Assembly: GCA_017470815.1 (NCBI GenBank)
Contig: JAFUXT010000003.1
Location: 58,105 to 122,104, forward strand
Length of the DNA stretch: 64,000 bases
Origin: a bacterium
GTDB taxonomy: Bacteria; Cyanobacteriota; Vampirovibrionia; Gastranaerophilales; Gastranaerophilaceae
Direction: 5' to 3'
Every line of letters begins with the position of its first letter. Positions within the stretch are counted from its first letter, which is position 1. The notes below the pieces were generated by a model that was not told the DNA's origin, ran no database searches, and saw nothing but the letters and a program-made list of their open reading frames with translations. The position numbers and the translations under genes were made by a program. This document shows, piece after piece, positions 8,736 to 19,085 of the stretch.

Positions 8736-8875
8736 TAGAGGTGATATGGTAGTTTCACAATGTTAGTTTAATTGTTTGTTAAGATATGTAACAAATATAT
8801 ACTTTTTATATAAAATTGTGCAATTTTTGATTTTAAAAATTGTTTATATAAGAGTAACGAGGTATAATCAAATCT

Positions 8876-9055
8876 ATGGATGAGAAAAGCAGACAAAACT
8901 TTGAAGTAATAGATGATACCAGAGAAAGAGTTAATGAAGTTTCTGAACAATCTGTCGTTTCTCGTCAAACGAATCCGATTAAACGAAAGTTGCTGGACTT
9001 TGGCTTGTCCAACAAAACCCGCAAATTTTCCGTTCGTGATTTGTTCGGTAGATAG
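8876..9055 (+). CDS. Small hypothetical protein, 59 aa
   Basis: ATG at 8876 opens a 59-codon frame starting MDEKSRQNFEVIDDTRERV and ending KTRKFSVRDLFGR. Composition is that of a real protein: strongly charged, mixed acidic N-half and basic C-half, with no hydrophobic segment. A GAGG lies 13 bases upstream and a TATAAT-like sequence within 10 bases, so initiation could be weak or near leaderless. The opposite strand is also open, but that frame is Leu/Phe/Ser-rich in the manner of a shadow. No homologue recognised. Confidence 0.5.
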   Translation: MDEKSRQNFEVIDDTRERVNEVSEQSVVSRQTNPIKRKLLDFGLSNKTRKFSVRDLFGR

Positions 9056-9156
9056 ACTTAGTAACACGGTTTTATGAGGATCGATACGTACATAAATTTG
9101 TGCGGTTTGCGAAAAGTCGAAACAGGTTGTGCTTCGTTACACTTTTTTGTGTTTAT

Positions 9157-11484
9157 TTAGTGAAGCCCGTTTAGTGAAAATTCATCAAAATAAAACGAAT
9201 TGTTATATGCAAATAATCTGTCGTCATGCCCTTTTATTTTGAGTTCGTTTGCATCTGTGCTTAAAACTTTCTTTATACCGGATGAATTTTTATTAACCGC
9301 AAAATGTGTCAGGGCATCTTCAAACGCATCAAAATACATCAGGCTTTTGGGGAACTTATAATGTTCATAAATCTGATTTTTGGCATTTTTGCCCATTGTT
9401 GCTTTTGCTTTTTTGCTGCCGTCATTGGTTAGTTTTGCAACAGCAGAGGTATCTGTGTTCAGATAGTCATTTTCAACTATGTTTTTTACTATAAATTTTT
9501 CTGTTGAATCTTTCGTATCAAAAATATTTAAAATATTTGAAATTTTTGTTTTTTCGATTGCGTTTAAATCCCTGTAATCATCATATTTGCAAAGGTATTC
9601 AACTGCTTTGTTCGGATTTGATTCTTGTGCAATTTTTTCTGCCACTTCTTTGTTTGATGCAAGTTCAAGACTTTGCGGATAATTTTTTATAAATTCCGCA
9701 TTGAGAATATACTTGCCGGCTTTTTCAATATCCGTTTCACCTTTTGGGCTTGCTGCATATTTTACTGCATTTTTAAAAATAGGATTTTCATTATCTGAAG
9801 TTAAATATTCAATATACCGGCTTACTCTCATAAGTTGAGTTTGTGCTTTTTCTTTGTTTTTCAAAGTATTGGAATGAACATTTTTATCAATAGTATCAGT
9901 TATTGTTTTGGCAATTTTTATTTGCTGTTCATCAAGACTTGAAGGTTTGTATTTTGAATATATTTCTGCGAGATAATTCAGATTATTTTCATAAAGAATA
10001 TTTAAGTGCGCATCAAAATTTTCTTGAAGATTGCGTAGTGTTGCAATTTTTTTATTTTCGGTTTTTATTGCATCTACCCTTTTTTTCTCTTCAATGGCAT
10101 TTATTCTTTCGGTGTGGGCTGGTTTAATTGAATTATCGGTAATAAATTCTTCAAGTTCTTTAATAGTTTTTTCGCCATCCCAAACTTTGTCTGCTTCCTG
10201 TAAAAACTTGATTAACATTTTTATATCATCATCTCCAAACAGGCAGGAATCAAACTGAACTATTGTATGTAAAAGACGTTCGCTTTCGTCGAATTTTTCT
10301 GCGTAAAATTCAAGTTTTTTCTTGAAATTGTATGTTGTATAGTTTTTGTAATCTCTTTGTGATGTTCTTACCTTTTCTGAATCCTGAATGAGTTTTGCAA
10401 TTCTGCTTGGAATTTTTTCAAATTTGTAGTCAGAGTCTTTAATTGATGAAACTTTTATAGTTGTTCCGTTTTTTGAATATACGATGTCATTAGGGGTTTT
10501 GAAATTTGTATATTGCTCTTTCAAAACACTTAATACAAAATCTTCATAATTTATCCCTAAAAGTTTTATATCATTTTCGGAAAGAAGATTTTTATTTTGT
10601 TTGCGAAATTCCGGAACTGATGAAAAAGAATTTGTATTGTGAAGTTTGTAATATCTTGCACTGATTGTTTTAACAGTCGGTCCTATGAGTTTTTTGTACG
10701 CATTCTCTTTTTCTTCAGGTGATTTAATTTTTATATTGTCATTAAGTAGTTGCATAACTTTAGATGATATAAGTTCTTTTGCTCTTTTCTTGTCTTTTAA
10801 TATAAAAGCATCATCTAAATCTTCATAGAAATCTCTTGTTATTCTGCTTTCAAGTTTGCGTGCAATAACATCTTCAGGCCTCTGTGGAATATGTATTTTA
10901 GGATATTTCTTTTTAAGTTCTTTTATTGAATGAATATCGTTCATAGGTTGGTAATAGTTTTTGAAAACTTTTTCAAGATTGAAATTATCTTCAGAAACTG
11001 ATGATTTGAACTTGTTAATCAGTACATAGTCAGTTTTTTCATCTGCTACATTATTTTTTTGCACAATGTAAAGGTAACCTCGGTCATAGACATTTTTTAT
11101 TGCATTAACTTCTTTTTTAATTTGCATTGCACGGCTGTATTTTTGTTGAGGATTTAAAACTCTGTCAGCCCAAAGGATTTCGCTTTCGGCATAAAGTTTT
11201 TCAAGTTGGTTTTTTAATCTCATCATAACCCGCAAACCTTTGTATTGAATTTCGGTTTGATTTATTTCTTCTTCGGGTGCATCTTCTTTTAATATTTCAT
11301 CAAATCTGCGGATAAATGCACTTCTCCAGCCGTCAATATCCGTTATTTTTGAGCCGGTAAAATAAAGTGCGGGATATGTAACAGGCAAATTTTGTATAGA
11401 GTTGTTATTTTCTGTTTTTTTAGTATCTGTGATATAACTTCTTTGCCTGTTGTATTGAACTAAATTTATTGCATCTACTTTCAT
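9157..11484 (-). CDS. Large hypothetical lineage-specific protein, 775 aa
   Basis: Starts at ATG 11484 after AAGGTAT. The protein is highly charged and helical throughout, rich in Lys, Glu and Asn, with no signal peptide or membrane segment. An early YFTGSK at about 42-47 matches the Ser/Tyr-Phe-Thr/Gly motif found near the N-termini of other proteins here. The extreme C-terminus is less helical (RLFAYNNSFYFDEFSLNGL). I recognise no catalytic motif. Its size and composition suggest a structural or secreted effector-like protein, but this is speculation. It is transcribed alone. Confidence 0.6.
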   Translation of the reverse strand: MKVDAINLVQYNRQRSYITDTKKTENNNSIQNLPVTYPALYFTGSKITDIDGWRSAFIRRFDEILKEDAPEEEINQTEIQYKGLRVMMRLKNQLEKLYAESEILWADRVLNPQQKYSRAMQIKKEVNAIKNVYDRGYLYIVQKNNVADEKTDYVLINKFKSSVSEDNFNLEKVFKNYYQPMNDIHSIKELKKKYPKIHIPQRPEDVIARKLESRITRDFYEDLDDAFILKDKKRAKELISSKVMQLLNDNIKIKSPEEKENAYKKLIGPTVKTISARYYKLHNTNSFSSVPEFRKQNKNLLSENDIKLLGINYEDFVLSVLKEQYTNFKTPNDIVYSKNGTTIKVSSIKDSDYKFEKIPSRIAKLIQDSEKVRTSQRDYKNYTTYNFKKKLEFYAEKFDESERLLHTIVQFDSCLFGDDDIKMLIKFLQEADKVWDGEKTIKELEEFITDNSIKPAHTERINAIEEKKRVDAIKTENKKIATLRNLQENFDAHLNILYENNLNYLAEIYSKYKPSSLDEQQIKIAKTITDTIDKNVHSNTLKNKEKAQTQLMRVSRYIEYLTSDNENPIFKNAVKYAASPKGETDIEKAGKYILNAEFIKNYPQSLELASNKEVAEKIAQESNPNKAVEYLCKYDDYRDLNAIEKTKISNILNIFDTKDSTEKFIVKNIVENDYLNTDTSAVAKLTNDGSKKAKATMGKNAKNQIYEHYKFPKSLMYFDAFEDALTHFAVNKNSSGIKKVLSTDANELKIKGHDDRLFAYNNSFYFDEFSLNGLH

Positions 11485-11560
11485 GAATATACCTTATATA
11501 TATTTAAAATCAAAAATAAAAAATTTTGCCAATATGTAAAAAATTGCTTATAATAACTTT

Positions 11561-12061
11561 ATGTATGAGGTAAAAAAACAAATTTATCCTGATTTTACAA
11601 AAAATCAAAAATCTGCATTATGCAACTATTTGCGTGCATTTGTCAAAAAAAATCTGCAACTTTCCGAATCACAGATTTTTGATAAATTTATTGATGACGA
11701 AAAATATTACCTTGAGATGAATTGTTCAAGATTTGAGTTTCTGAAAGATATTTTGTTTGAAGATTGGTTTAAAAAAGATACCGAAAAATATATTCACGAA
11801 TGTAAAAAATATTATGATTACAAAGAAAGTCAAAGACCTGTTATAGAGGCAAATAAGGCTTTTGAAAAACAAAAGCGCGAATTTCTTAAAAAAGTAAAAA
11901 TGTCAAAAGAACCTCCGACTAAAAAACAACTTTATTACTACGAAAAATTATGCAAAAAATACGGGCTTGAGAAAAAAGAATTGTCTTCAAAACTTGAAGC
12001 AATGGAAGAAATTGATAAAATAATTACAGAACATGATGTTAGCGTGAATAGTGAGGTGTGA
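11561..12061 (+). CDS. Hypothetical helical protein with PPTKKQ motif
   Basis: A 166-residue lysine- and glutamate-rich, soluble protein. Residues about 117-135 read PPTKKQLYYYEKLCKKYG, a motif found in several bacterial families as a short helix-turn-helix that packs on DNA- or RNA-binding partners, but this alone gives no function. The last codons (VSVNSEV) and the stop lie inside a GTGAATAGTGA-type palindromic repeat, so the C-terminus may have been altered by repeat insertion. It is 104 bases upstream of prmC on the same strand and may be co-transcribed with it. Confidence 0.6.
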   Translation: MYEVKKQIYPDFTKNQKSALCNYLRAFVKKNLQLSESQIFDKFIDDEKYYLEMNCSRFEFLKDILFEDWFKKDTEKYIHECKKYYDYKESQRPVIEANKAFEKQKREFLKKVKMSKEPPTKKQLYYYEKLCKKYGLEKKELSSKLEAMEEIDKIITEHDVSVNSEV

Positions 12062-12149
12062 ATGGTGAGCAGACATTATCAGGCTATCGCACATTTGATA
12101 ACTAACTAATTTGTAAAGGACATTTTACAACTCACAATTCACTATTCAC
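12044..12149. repeat. Palindromic repeat, GTGAATAGTGA type
   Basis: The left arm GTGAATAGTGAGGTGTGAAT starts at 12044, inside the upstream gene, and the right arm CTCACAATTCACTATTCAC ends at 12149, just before the prmC ribosome binding site. Related copies are at 39268-39363 and 46114-46185, with a half copy at 30170-30199. Confidence 0.8.
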
Positions 12150-12165
12150 ATAAAAAGAGGATTAA

Positions 12166-12999
12166 ATGTTAATAACTGATATAGTAAAAATTTTAACAGA
12201 TGCAGTAATTGAGCAAAACGAAGCAAATATCGAAGTAAAGATGTTGATAGAGCATTTTGCAGGTTATGGTGTTGCTGATATTATAATGGGTAAAAAATTA
12301 GATGAGGAAAAACTAAAAATTGTAGAGCAAAAAGCAAAACTGCGTGCTTCAACCCGTAAGCCTGTTCAGTATATTATTGGTGAAGCCGATTTTATGGGTG
12401 AAAAATTTATTGTTAATCCGTCTGTTTTGATACCGAGAGATGAAACAGAAATACTTGTTCGTAAAACGGTTGAAATTATTAAAGAAAACCGTTTCAAAAC
12501 CGTACTTGATATCGGAACAGGTTCGGGGTGTATTGCATGTATGGTTGCAAAACTGACTAATGCAACTGTAATCGGGGCGGATATATCTTTTGATGCGATT
12601 GAAACAGCCTTTAAAAATATGGAAAATTTAAAACTTTTTAATCGTGCTTTGTTCAGAAAATCTGATTTATTTTCTATGATTAGGGAGGATGAAAAGTTTG
12701 ATGTAATTGTTTCTAATCCGCCATATATTCCGTCGTCCATGAAAAAGAATATTCAAAAAGAGGTCAGATTTGAACCGGAAACTGCACTGTATACAAAAGA
12801 TGAAAAGGGACTTGAATTTTACGAAAAAATAATTAAAGATGCCCCAAAATTTTTGAATGAAAACGGGTATTTGCTTTTTGAACTCGGGATAAACGAATCT
12901 CTTGAGGTTGCGCAAATAATGAAAGAAAAAGGCTTCAAAAATATACGAATAATAAAAGACCTATCAGGAATAGACAGGGTAATTTTTGGGAACATATAA
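12166..12999 (+). CDS. prmC: Peptide chain release factor N5-glutamine methyltransferase
   Basis: PrmC (HemK) methylates the GGQ glutamine of release factors RF1 and RF2 with S-adenosylmethionine. The 277-residue protein has the N-terminal helical domain (1-85), the SAM motif LDIGTGSGC at about 114-122, and the diagnostic NPPY tetrad at 184-187 that holds the target glutamine. Length is normal. The ATG follows AAAGAGG. prfA is not adjacent. The gene ends exactly where the 476-bp structured repeat begins. Confidence 0.93.
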   Translation: MLITDIVKILTDAVIEQNEANIEVKMLIEHFAGYGVADIIMGKKLDEEKLKIVEQKAKLRASTRKPVQYIIGEADFMGEKFIVNPSVLIPRDETEILVRKTVEIIKENRFKTVLDIGTGSGCIACMVAKLTNATVIGADISFDAIETAFKNMENLKLFNRALFRKSDLFSMIREDEKFDVIVSNPPYIPSSMKKNIQKEVRFEPETALYTKDEKGLEFYEKIIKDAPKFLNENGYLLFELGINESLEVAQIMKEKGFKNIRIIKDLSGIDRVIFGNI

Positions 13000-13475
13000 T
13001 TCCCCATAAAACATTATAGGTACATAAAATATTGCTCCGAATGGTTCTCCAAGCAGGTGCACTTTTAGTCTCAAAAGTGCCTCCAAGCGGATTGCGAACC
13101 AAAGTAAAATTCGTAGTGCTGTCGATGGCGAGCAACCAAGCAGAACCGACCTGTACTGCGTAAAGGTCGAATAATTACCCTCACCCGTTTTTCTAATGCT
13201 CATACTTCGCATTGAAAAACTACCCTGGGAGAGAGGTGGGGTGAGGGGTTAAATGCGCGCCGTTTTTTAGGTGCGCTAAGGGATTTTTGTCCGTTAGGAC
13301 AAAAACACATATTACTGCATTAGCAGTCTAATGCCGCCGTAAGGCGGTATAGTACCTTTGCGTTTTTCTCTTTCTTTGGTTCTGTTTCTTTCTCTTTTAC
13401 TCGCAATAAAAGAGAAAGAAATGAACATATTAAGAATATCTTAGCGAGATATTCGGATAATAGTTATTATGTCTG
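13000..13475. repeat. Large structured repeat element, copy 1 (MITE-like)
   Basis: About 476 bp with the same module order as the inverted copy at 24055-24517. From the left: degenerate terminal repeat CATAAAACATTATAGG, GCACTTTT..AAAAGTGCC stem, a variable CCCTCACC..GGTGAGGGG module, GCGCGCC..GGTGCGC stem, TTTTTGTCC..GGACAAAAA stem, ACTGCATTAGCAGT, ATGCCGCCGTAAGGCGGTAT, a TTTCTTTCTCTTTT..AAAAGAGAAAGAAA hairpin, and a right end near CGGATAATAGTTATTATG. No frame in it looks coding. Confidence 0.75.
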
Positions 13476-13516
13476 CTTTATGCTAAAATGTTTCTATAAT
13501 AAACAGAGGTGCTTTT

Positions 13517-16500
13517 ATGAAAATTAATATAAATTGGAAAAAGACAGGGCTTATATTTTTTTCTGTCATTGCTATTTTGTATGTATTATTTCTTGCACTT
13601 CCGCTTGTACTTTCTCCAATAGCAAATTCTTATTGCAGGCAGGTCGAAGAAATTATTAAAACATCTTCAGGGCTTGATGCAAAAATAGACGGAATTGGCA
13701 TAACAACATCTCCCAAATTTGCATTTGGTATTAAAATAAAGGGATTATCTCTATTTGCGCCAAATGGTAAAACCAAGATTATAGAAGTTGAAGATGCAAA
13801 AGCAGATTTAAGATTGTTGCCTCTGATTATAAAAAAAGTTCAACTTGGCAATATAACAGCAGAAGAAATTAATGTAAATATTGTTTTAAAAAATGACGGT
13901 ATTCCTGAAATAATTGACTATTTCCCAAAACAAAATCAGGATGTTCAACCAATGACAGCGTTGCCATTTGGTTTAAAACTATCTAATCATTTGCCAAATA
14001 TATATTTTGATGAATATAAACTCAATTTTATCGATAAAGAAACTAAAAAAACATATTTTATTGACGGTGATAATTTAGAAATTTCTGATTTTGTTTTAAA
14101 TAAAAAAATAAAAATTGCCGCTGACGGACAGATTGTTTTTGATAAAAAAATTATTTCAAACTATGATATAAAAATTTTTAATAAAATAATGCCTGATATT
14201 CTGTTGGATGATTTGGTATTCCCGAAAGAAGTAAAAATTGAACAGGATAAATCTTCTCAAAACAATTTTAAAATCAACATTATAGATATATTTGAAACAA
14301 TAAATAAAAACGGGTTAAAAGCCGATATAAACTGTGACATAAAAACTTCCGGAACATTTAAAAAACCTATACAAAAAGGATTTTTTGAAGTTGGTAATAT
14401 GACTGTTTTATCACAGGGAAAACAACTCCCAAAAAGTCATGCCAAACTGATTTTTAAAGGAAGCAAAACTGATATTGATTCTGTTTTTTATACATCTTTT
14501 GATACAAATGAAAAAACTCAATTAAGGGGAAATATAAAATCGGGTAAAAACCGTTCGGTTGATCTTACTCTGCGTTCAAATGCCAAATTTAATAACATAA
14601 TAAGGCTGATTGACAGTATCGCTCAGTCGTTTGGAAAGAACGATTTGAAAACAATTACTGCAACAGGCGGAATTGATGCTGATTTTAATATAAAATCCGA
14701 CCTCAAAAACATAACTTCAACAGGTCATTTAAAAGTTCCGTCTGCATCACTTTTGTACGGACTTTACAATGTTTCAGTCAATAATATTAACGCAGATGTT
14801 GATATGAATAATAACAACATAAATATTAAAAATCTTGGTTTTTCAGTTATGGGGCATCCTTTAAAAGCGGTCGGAACAATATCTTCTGATGCGGTTGCAG
14901 ATTTGAAAATAATTGCCGATAAATTATCAATCAAAGGACTTGTCGGAGTCGCAGGACAAGTAGGACTTTTAAAAGAAAATAATTTTAATTCAGGTACAGT
15001 ATCTCTAAATGCAGTTATTAAAGGTGTTTTAACAGAAATAAAACCTGATGTGACTGTGAGTGTTAATAATATAGATATTTATAATAAACCAATGCAAGCA
15101 AGGCTCATATTAAATAAAGCCATTGTAAAATTGTTATTATCAAAAGACAGTCTGAACGGTGATATTGATGTAAATACACTAAAATTAAAAAATGATTTGG
15201 CATCTGTTTCTGTTCCTAATGCGCAGATTTCTGTTAATCCTAAAGATATAAATATCAAAAACTCGGTTGTAATGATAAACAATTCAAAAGTTAATGTGAG
15301 CGGAGATGTAAAAGATTATTCAAATTCCAACCTAAATATGAATATAACGGCAAAGGGTGATTTGGCATCTGCGGATGTAATTGCCTTTGTACCAAAAGAA
15401 TTAAAATGGATGTTTACAGGAAAAGGCTCAATGCCGTTGAATTTGACTGCAAAGGGTAATGATAAAGTGCAGCATGTTACTTTTGATTTGAGCGCAACCC
15501 CAAACGGTTATGTAAAAATTCTTGAAATTGATAAACTGAAAGGAAAAAATACAAAAATTCATACAGATATAAAAATCGAAAATAATTCCGCACTTCTTGA
15601 AAATTCAGGTCTTTTTGCTAATACACATCGTATTGCAACTTTTGACGGCGGAGTAAAAAATCTTTCTAATCCGAATTTGAATATAGATATTTCGGTCCCG
15701 CAGAATATATCATTTCCAATCCCTGGGATGGGCAAACATTCAAATATAACGGCAAACGGCTTGGTAAATCTTGGCGGAAATCCTATGAGCCCAAAACTTA
15801 AAGGTAAGGTTAATATAAGCGACTTGTCAATAAAAGATATGGATTTTGCGCTGACCAATCTTGTGGCGAACCTAAACGGAAAAGGCATTAGTGGTGATGG
15901 TACTGCCGACAAAATGAAATTTGGCGGAATTGTAGGAACAAACTTATTTGCGAATTTTGCTCTTAATGATTTTACCGTATTTAATCTTAATGACATCAAG
16001 GCAGATGCTTTTAACGGTAAAGTGACAGGCAAAGTGACTTATCATATTCCGACATTTGCTTTTGGTGCAGATTTGACAGGCAAAGGATTAAATTCAACCG
16101 ATGCTGTTTATGGTGCAGTAGGAATACCAAAGGCGTTGACAGGTACAATGAATTTTGGGGCAAAATTAACCTCAAAAGGGGTTACTGATACCGAAATTAT
16201 TAAAAACATGAAAGGCGATATAGATTTCAGCATTGAAAACGGCAGATTTATAAGTATCGGAAAACTTGAAAATCTTGTTGCCGCACAAAATATAACAACA
16301 ATTTCACTTTTAAAATCTGCGCTTTCAGCACTTACAACAGCATCAAATCTTCAGCAGACAGATAAATTTGCACTTATAGATGGTAAAATGACAATGTCAA
16401 ACGGGGGTGCAAATATTAGTTATATCAATGTTTCAGGGCCTTTAATGTCTTATTATGTGAAAGGGATTTATAATATCCTTCAAAATAGTGCAAATCTTGT

Positions 16501-17146
16501 CATATTAGGCAGATTAGATTCAAAAGTCGTGTCTTATTTAGGTCCGATAGGACAATTATCGGCAGAAAAATTATTATCGTATATTCCGAAATTCGGTGCT
16601 TCAACTGCGAAATTTTTAAATTTATTAACTCAAGATCCTCAAAATGAAAAAACAGAACTTATACCTGCTTTGAGTTCAGGCAGTTCATCATATAAGGATT
16701 TTAAAGTTATTTTTAACGGTTCTATAGCAAAGGCAACTTCCGTAAAAAGTTTTAAATGGCTTTCGACTTGTGATACAACACAAATGGATTTGAAACAAGA
16801 GGTAAAAAATGCCGTTACTGCAGTAAAAGACAATGTGAAAAATCAGGTTGAGGCAACAAAAACACAAGCAGAAAACATTAAAACTAATGTAAATAAAATT
16901 ATTGAAACCCAAAAACAACAGGTTCAGGAAGAGAAAAAAGCAGTCGAGCAGGCAAAAATTGATATCCAAAATATAAAACAAAATGCAGGCAAAAGTGCGG
17001 TTAATTTAGGCAAATTGCTTCAAAATGCCGCGTCAAACGCTAATAAAAAAATGGAAATTCCGCAAACAAAAACTGAACAAATCGTACCTGCTGAAACAAA
17101 AACTGAAACACCTGCAGAATCTAAAGAAGAAAAAGCGACAGAATAA
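13517..17146 (+). CDS. AsmA-family envelope protein, 1209 aa
   Basis: The protein has one N-terminal membrane anchor (about residues 10-32) and a long periplasmic part made of repeated beta-strand segments, starting with the AsmA-type opening SGLDAKIDGIGITTSPKFAF and continuing with G-x-hydrophobic repeats such as VSGDVKDYSNSNLNMNI. AsmA/TamB-like proteins form hydrophobic grooves bridging inner and outer membranes and carry phospholipids. The C-terminal 120 residues are a Lys/Gln/Ala coiled coil (VKDNVKNQVEATKTQAENIK), unusual for the family and suggesting a partner-binding tail. ATG follows AGAGGTG. Monocistronic. Which AsmA subclass is not certain. Confidence 0.8.
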   Translation: MKININWKKTGLIFFSVIAILYVLFLALPLVLSPIANSYCRQVEEIIKTSSGLDAKIDGIGITTSPKFAFGIKIKGLSLFAPNGKTKIIEVEDAKADLRLLPLIIKKVQLGNITAEEINVNIVLKNDGIPEIIDYFPKQNQDVQPMTALPFGLKLSNHLPNIYFDEYKLNFIDKETKKTYFIDGDNLEISDFVLNKKIKIAADGQIVFDKKIISNYDIKIFNKIMPDILLDDLVFPKEVKIEQDKSSQNNFKINIIDIFETINKNGLKADINCDIKTSGTFKKPIQKGFFEVGNMTVLSQGKQLPKSHAKLIFKGSKTDIDSVFYTSFDTNEKTQLRGNIKSGKNRSVDLTLRSNAKFNNIIRLIDSIAQSFGKNDLKTITATGGIDADFNIKSDLKNITSTGHLKVPSASLLYGLYNVSVNNINADVDMNNNNINIKNLGFSVMGHPLKAVGTISSDAVADLKIIADKLSIKGLVGVAGQVGLLKENNFNSGTVSLNAVIKGVLTEIKPDVTVSVNNIDIYNKPMQARLILNKAIVKLLLSKDSLNGDIDVNTLKLKNDLASVSVPNAQISVNPKDINIKNSVVMINNSKVNVSGDVKDYSNSNLNMNITAKGDLASADVIAFVPKELKWMFTGKGSMPLNLTAKGNDKVQHVTFDLSATPNGYVKILEIDKLKGKNTKIHTDIKIENNSALLENSGLFANTHRIATFDGGVKNLSNPNLNIDISVPQNISFPIPGMGKHSNITANGLVNLGGNPMSPKLKGKVNISDLSIKDMDFALTNLVANLNGKGISGDGTADKMKFGGIVGTNLFANFALNDFTVFNLNDIKADAFNGKVTGKVTYHIPTFAFGADLTGKGLNSTDAVYGAVGIPKALTGTMNFGAKLTSKGVTDTEIIKNMKGDIDFSIENGRFISIGKLENLVAAQNITTISLLKSALSALTTASNLQQTDKFALIDGKMTMSNGGANISYINVSGPLMSYYVKGIYNILQNSANLVILGRLDSKVVSYLGPIGQLSAEKLLSYIPKFGASTAKFLNLLTQDPQNEKTELIPALSSGSSSYKDFKVIFNGSIAKATSVKSFKWLSTCDTTQMDLKQEVKNAVTAVKDNVKNQVEATKTQAENIKTNVNKIIETQKQQVQEEKKAVEQAKIDIQNIKQNAGKSAVNLGKLLQNAASNANKKMEIPQTKTEQIVPAETKTETPAESKEEKATE

Positions 17147-17204
17147 AACTTAAATTTTATTCATATAAGGTACAAAAAATATATTGTTTTGATTTAATGA
17201 TAAT

Positions 17205-17906
17205 ATGATTGAAATATTAAGAAAGCAGCCACTTACGTTTTATACTCGCAACGGAACAAAGTTTTTTGAACCGTTTAGAGCCGTTGATAAGAATAAAAAT
17301 CCTCTTGAAATTTCTTGGAATCATAAACCGCAAACATCATCAATTATGGCAAAAAGTGCCTACAATGATGATTATAGTATTTATGACATGGATATTGAAA
17401 AAGAACAAAAAAAGTTCCATGGTGTTTCAATAGTTGCAAGTTCTAAAAATAAGGGGATTGGAGAGGTACTGAATTTAACATCTTTAATTACCTTTAACGA
17501 AAATAAATTTAACGACTATTCTGTTTTTGCGCTAAGAGATTCTATTCCTTTTTTTGCGAAATACGGATTTAACATATTATCATCAAATTTGAATGAAATT
17601 TTGCACAATCTTAAAATTTTAACTAAAATAAAAAGCGAAAGATTTTTTGATACAAAAGAATCTGCAAAATTTTTTATAGATAAAATTCATAATTCTTCAT
17701 CAGAGACAGACAAAGCATCTTATATCATCGCAAGTAATAATGTAATAAGCGACTATTTAAGAATTCTGACAAGGGAAGGTAAAAAAATTGATACGGATGA
17801 TTTATACAATCATACTCACATGCATTTTTCTGCCATTGATACAATAAGAAACAAAGATTATTTGAATGAACTTTTGGATAAACATGAAATAAATTACACA
17901 ATATAG
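17205..17906 (+). CDS. Putative GNAT-fold acyltransferase
   Basis: In the 233-residue protein, residues about 62-130 follow the GNAT pattern: a strand HGVSIVAS, then KNKGIGEVLNL (acetyl-CoA pyrophosphate loop R/Q-x-x-G-x-G/A equivalent), a helix, and IPFFAKYGF, the typical FYxKxGF end of the fold. The C-terminal 100 residues are helical and unknown. It ends two bases before the aminotransferase start, so the two are translationally coupled; an N-acylated amino acid product is an attractive guess only. ATG at 17205 has a weak upstream site. Confidence 0.5.
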   Translation: MIEILRKQPLTFYTRNGTKFFEPFRAVDKNKNPLEISWNHKPQTSSIMAKSAYNDDYSIYDMDIEKEQKKFHGVSIVASSKNKGIGEVLNLTSLITFNENKFNDYSVFALRDSIPFFAKYGFNILSSNLNEILHNLKILTKIKSERFFDTKESAKFFIDKIHNSSSETDKASYIIASNNVISDYLRILTREGKKIDTDDLYNHTHMHFSAIDTIRNKDYLNELLDKHEINYTI

Positions 17907-17908
17907 TT

Positions 17909-19018
17909 ATGAAAATCGATAAATTTAAAGTTGAAGAATGGTTTAACAAGTATGAACACAAGGCTTTATATGATCTTGCAGATACTTGTGTGGAATCCTT
18001 ATCTGTAAATGAACTGCTTGAAATTACAAATGAAAATTTGACTGAACTTTATTCACGAAAACTAAATTACGGAGATATTCACGGTTCAAACAGATTAAAA
18101 AATGCTATTTGTACGTTATATGAAAATCAAACTTTAGATAATATTACAATCACTCACGGAGCAATTGGGGCTAATCAACTTGTAATGCTATCTTTAATTG
18201 AGCAAGGAGATAAGGTCGTATCAATTATTCCGACATATCAGCAGCATTATTCAATTCCAAAATCTATCGGAGCGGAAGTAAAAACTTTATTTCTCAAAGA
18301 AGAAAATAATTGGATTCCTGATTTGAATGAACTTGAAAGGCTTGTCGGAAATAATACAAAAATTATTTGCATGAATAACCCCAATAACCCAACAGGTGCA
18401 GTTATTCCAGAAAAAATATTAAAACAAATTGTACAAATTGCAAAAAAATCAAATGCTTATATACTTTGTGACGAGGTTTACAGAGGTCTTGAGCATAACG
18501 GTCAGATTTCAAAATCAATTGCAGATATTTATGAAAAAGGAATTTCAACAGGGAGTGTATCAAAGGTATTTTCACTTGCGGGACTTCGTCTTGGCTGGAT
18601 TGTTGCACCTGTTGAGGTTATAGACGAAGTTAATCACCAAAGAGAATATAACACAATAAGTGTGGGAATATTAGATGATTATTTTGCATCAATGGCTATA
18701 GAAAATAAAGACAAAATTATAAAAAGAAATCTTAGTAAAATTATAGAAGGGAAAAAGATTTTAACAGATTGGCTAAATTCTGAAAGTTACTGTCATTGCA
18801 TTATTCCAAACGGAGGTACGACGGCATTTGTCGGATACGATATGAAAATCCGTTCGGTTGATTTGTGCAAAAAACTGCAAAACGACACAGGAGTAATGCT
18901 GTTACCGGGCGAAACAATGGAACTTGACGGCTATTTACGCATCGGTTACGGAAATAATCCTGATAAATTGTGTCAGGCATTAGATATTTTTTCAAAATGG
19001 ATTGTAAATAATTATTAA
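17909..19018 (+). CDS. PLP-dependent aminotransferase, class I/II
   Basis: A fold-type I PLP enzyme of 369 residues. Visible motifs are the cofactor region THGAIGANQLV, NNPNNPTGAVI, CDEVYRG, and STGSVSKVFSLAGLRLGW with the Schiff-base lysine at about 218, then LRIGYG with the substrate-binding Arg near the end. The sequence style resembles the branch that includes capreomycidine synthase (VioD)-like enzymes rather than AspC, but substrate cannot be assigned. It follows the GNAT-like gene with a two-base gap. Confidence 0.85.
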   Translation: MKIDKFKVEEWFNKYEHKALYDLADTCVESLSVNELLEITNENLTELYSRKLNYGDIHGSNRLKNAICTLYENQTLDNITITHGAIGANQLVMLSLIEQGDKVVSIIPTYQQHYSIPKSIGAEVKTLFLKEENNWIPDLNELERLVGNNTKIICMNNPNNPTGAVIPEKILKQIVQIAKKSNAYILCDEVYRGLEHNGQISKSIADIYEKGISTGSVSKVFSLAGLRLGWIVAPVEVIDEVNHQREYNTISVGILDDYFASMAIENKDKIIKRNLSKIIEGKKILTDWLNSESYCHCIIPNGGTTAFVGYDMKIRSVDLCKKLQNDTGVMLLPGETMELDGYLRIGYGNNPDKLCQALDIFSKWIVNNY

Positions 19019-19085
19019 GTAAGTATTATATTCAGGCAATTTTGACTGTTTATGGCATTTTAGGATAGCGTAATCGGAGAAAAAA

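Noticed and set aside
16688..16981. Cys/Phe-rich 97-codon frame opposite the AsmA-like gene
   Set aside because: It is the reverse reading of the Lys/Gln/Glu coiled-coil tail; such a Cys/Phe/Leu bias is a known artefact.
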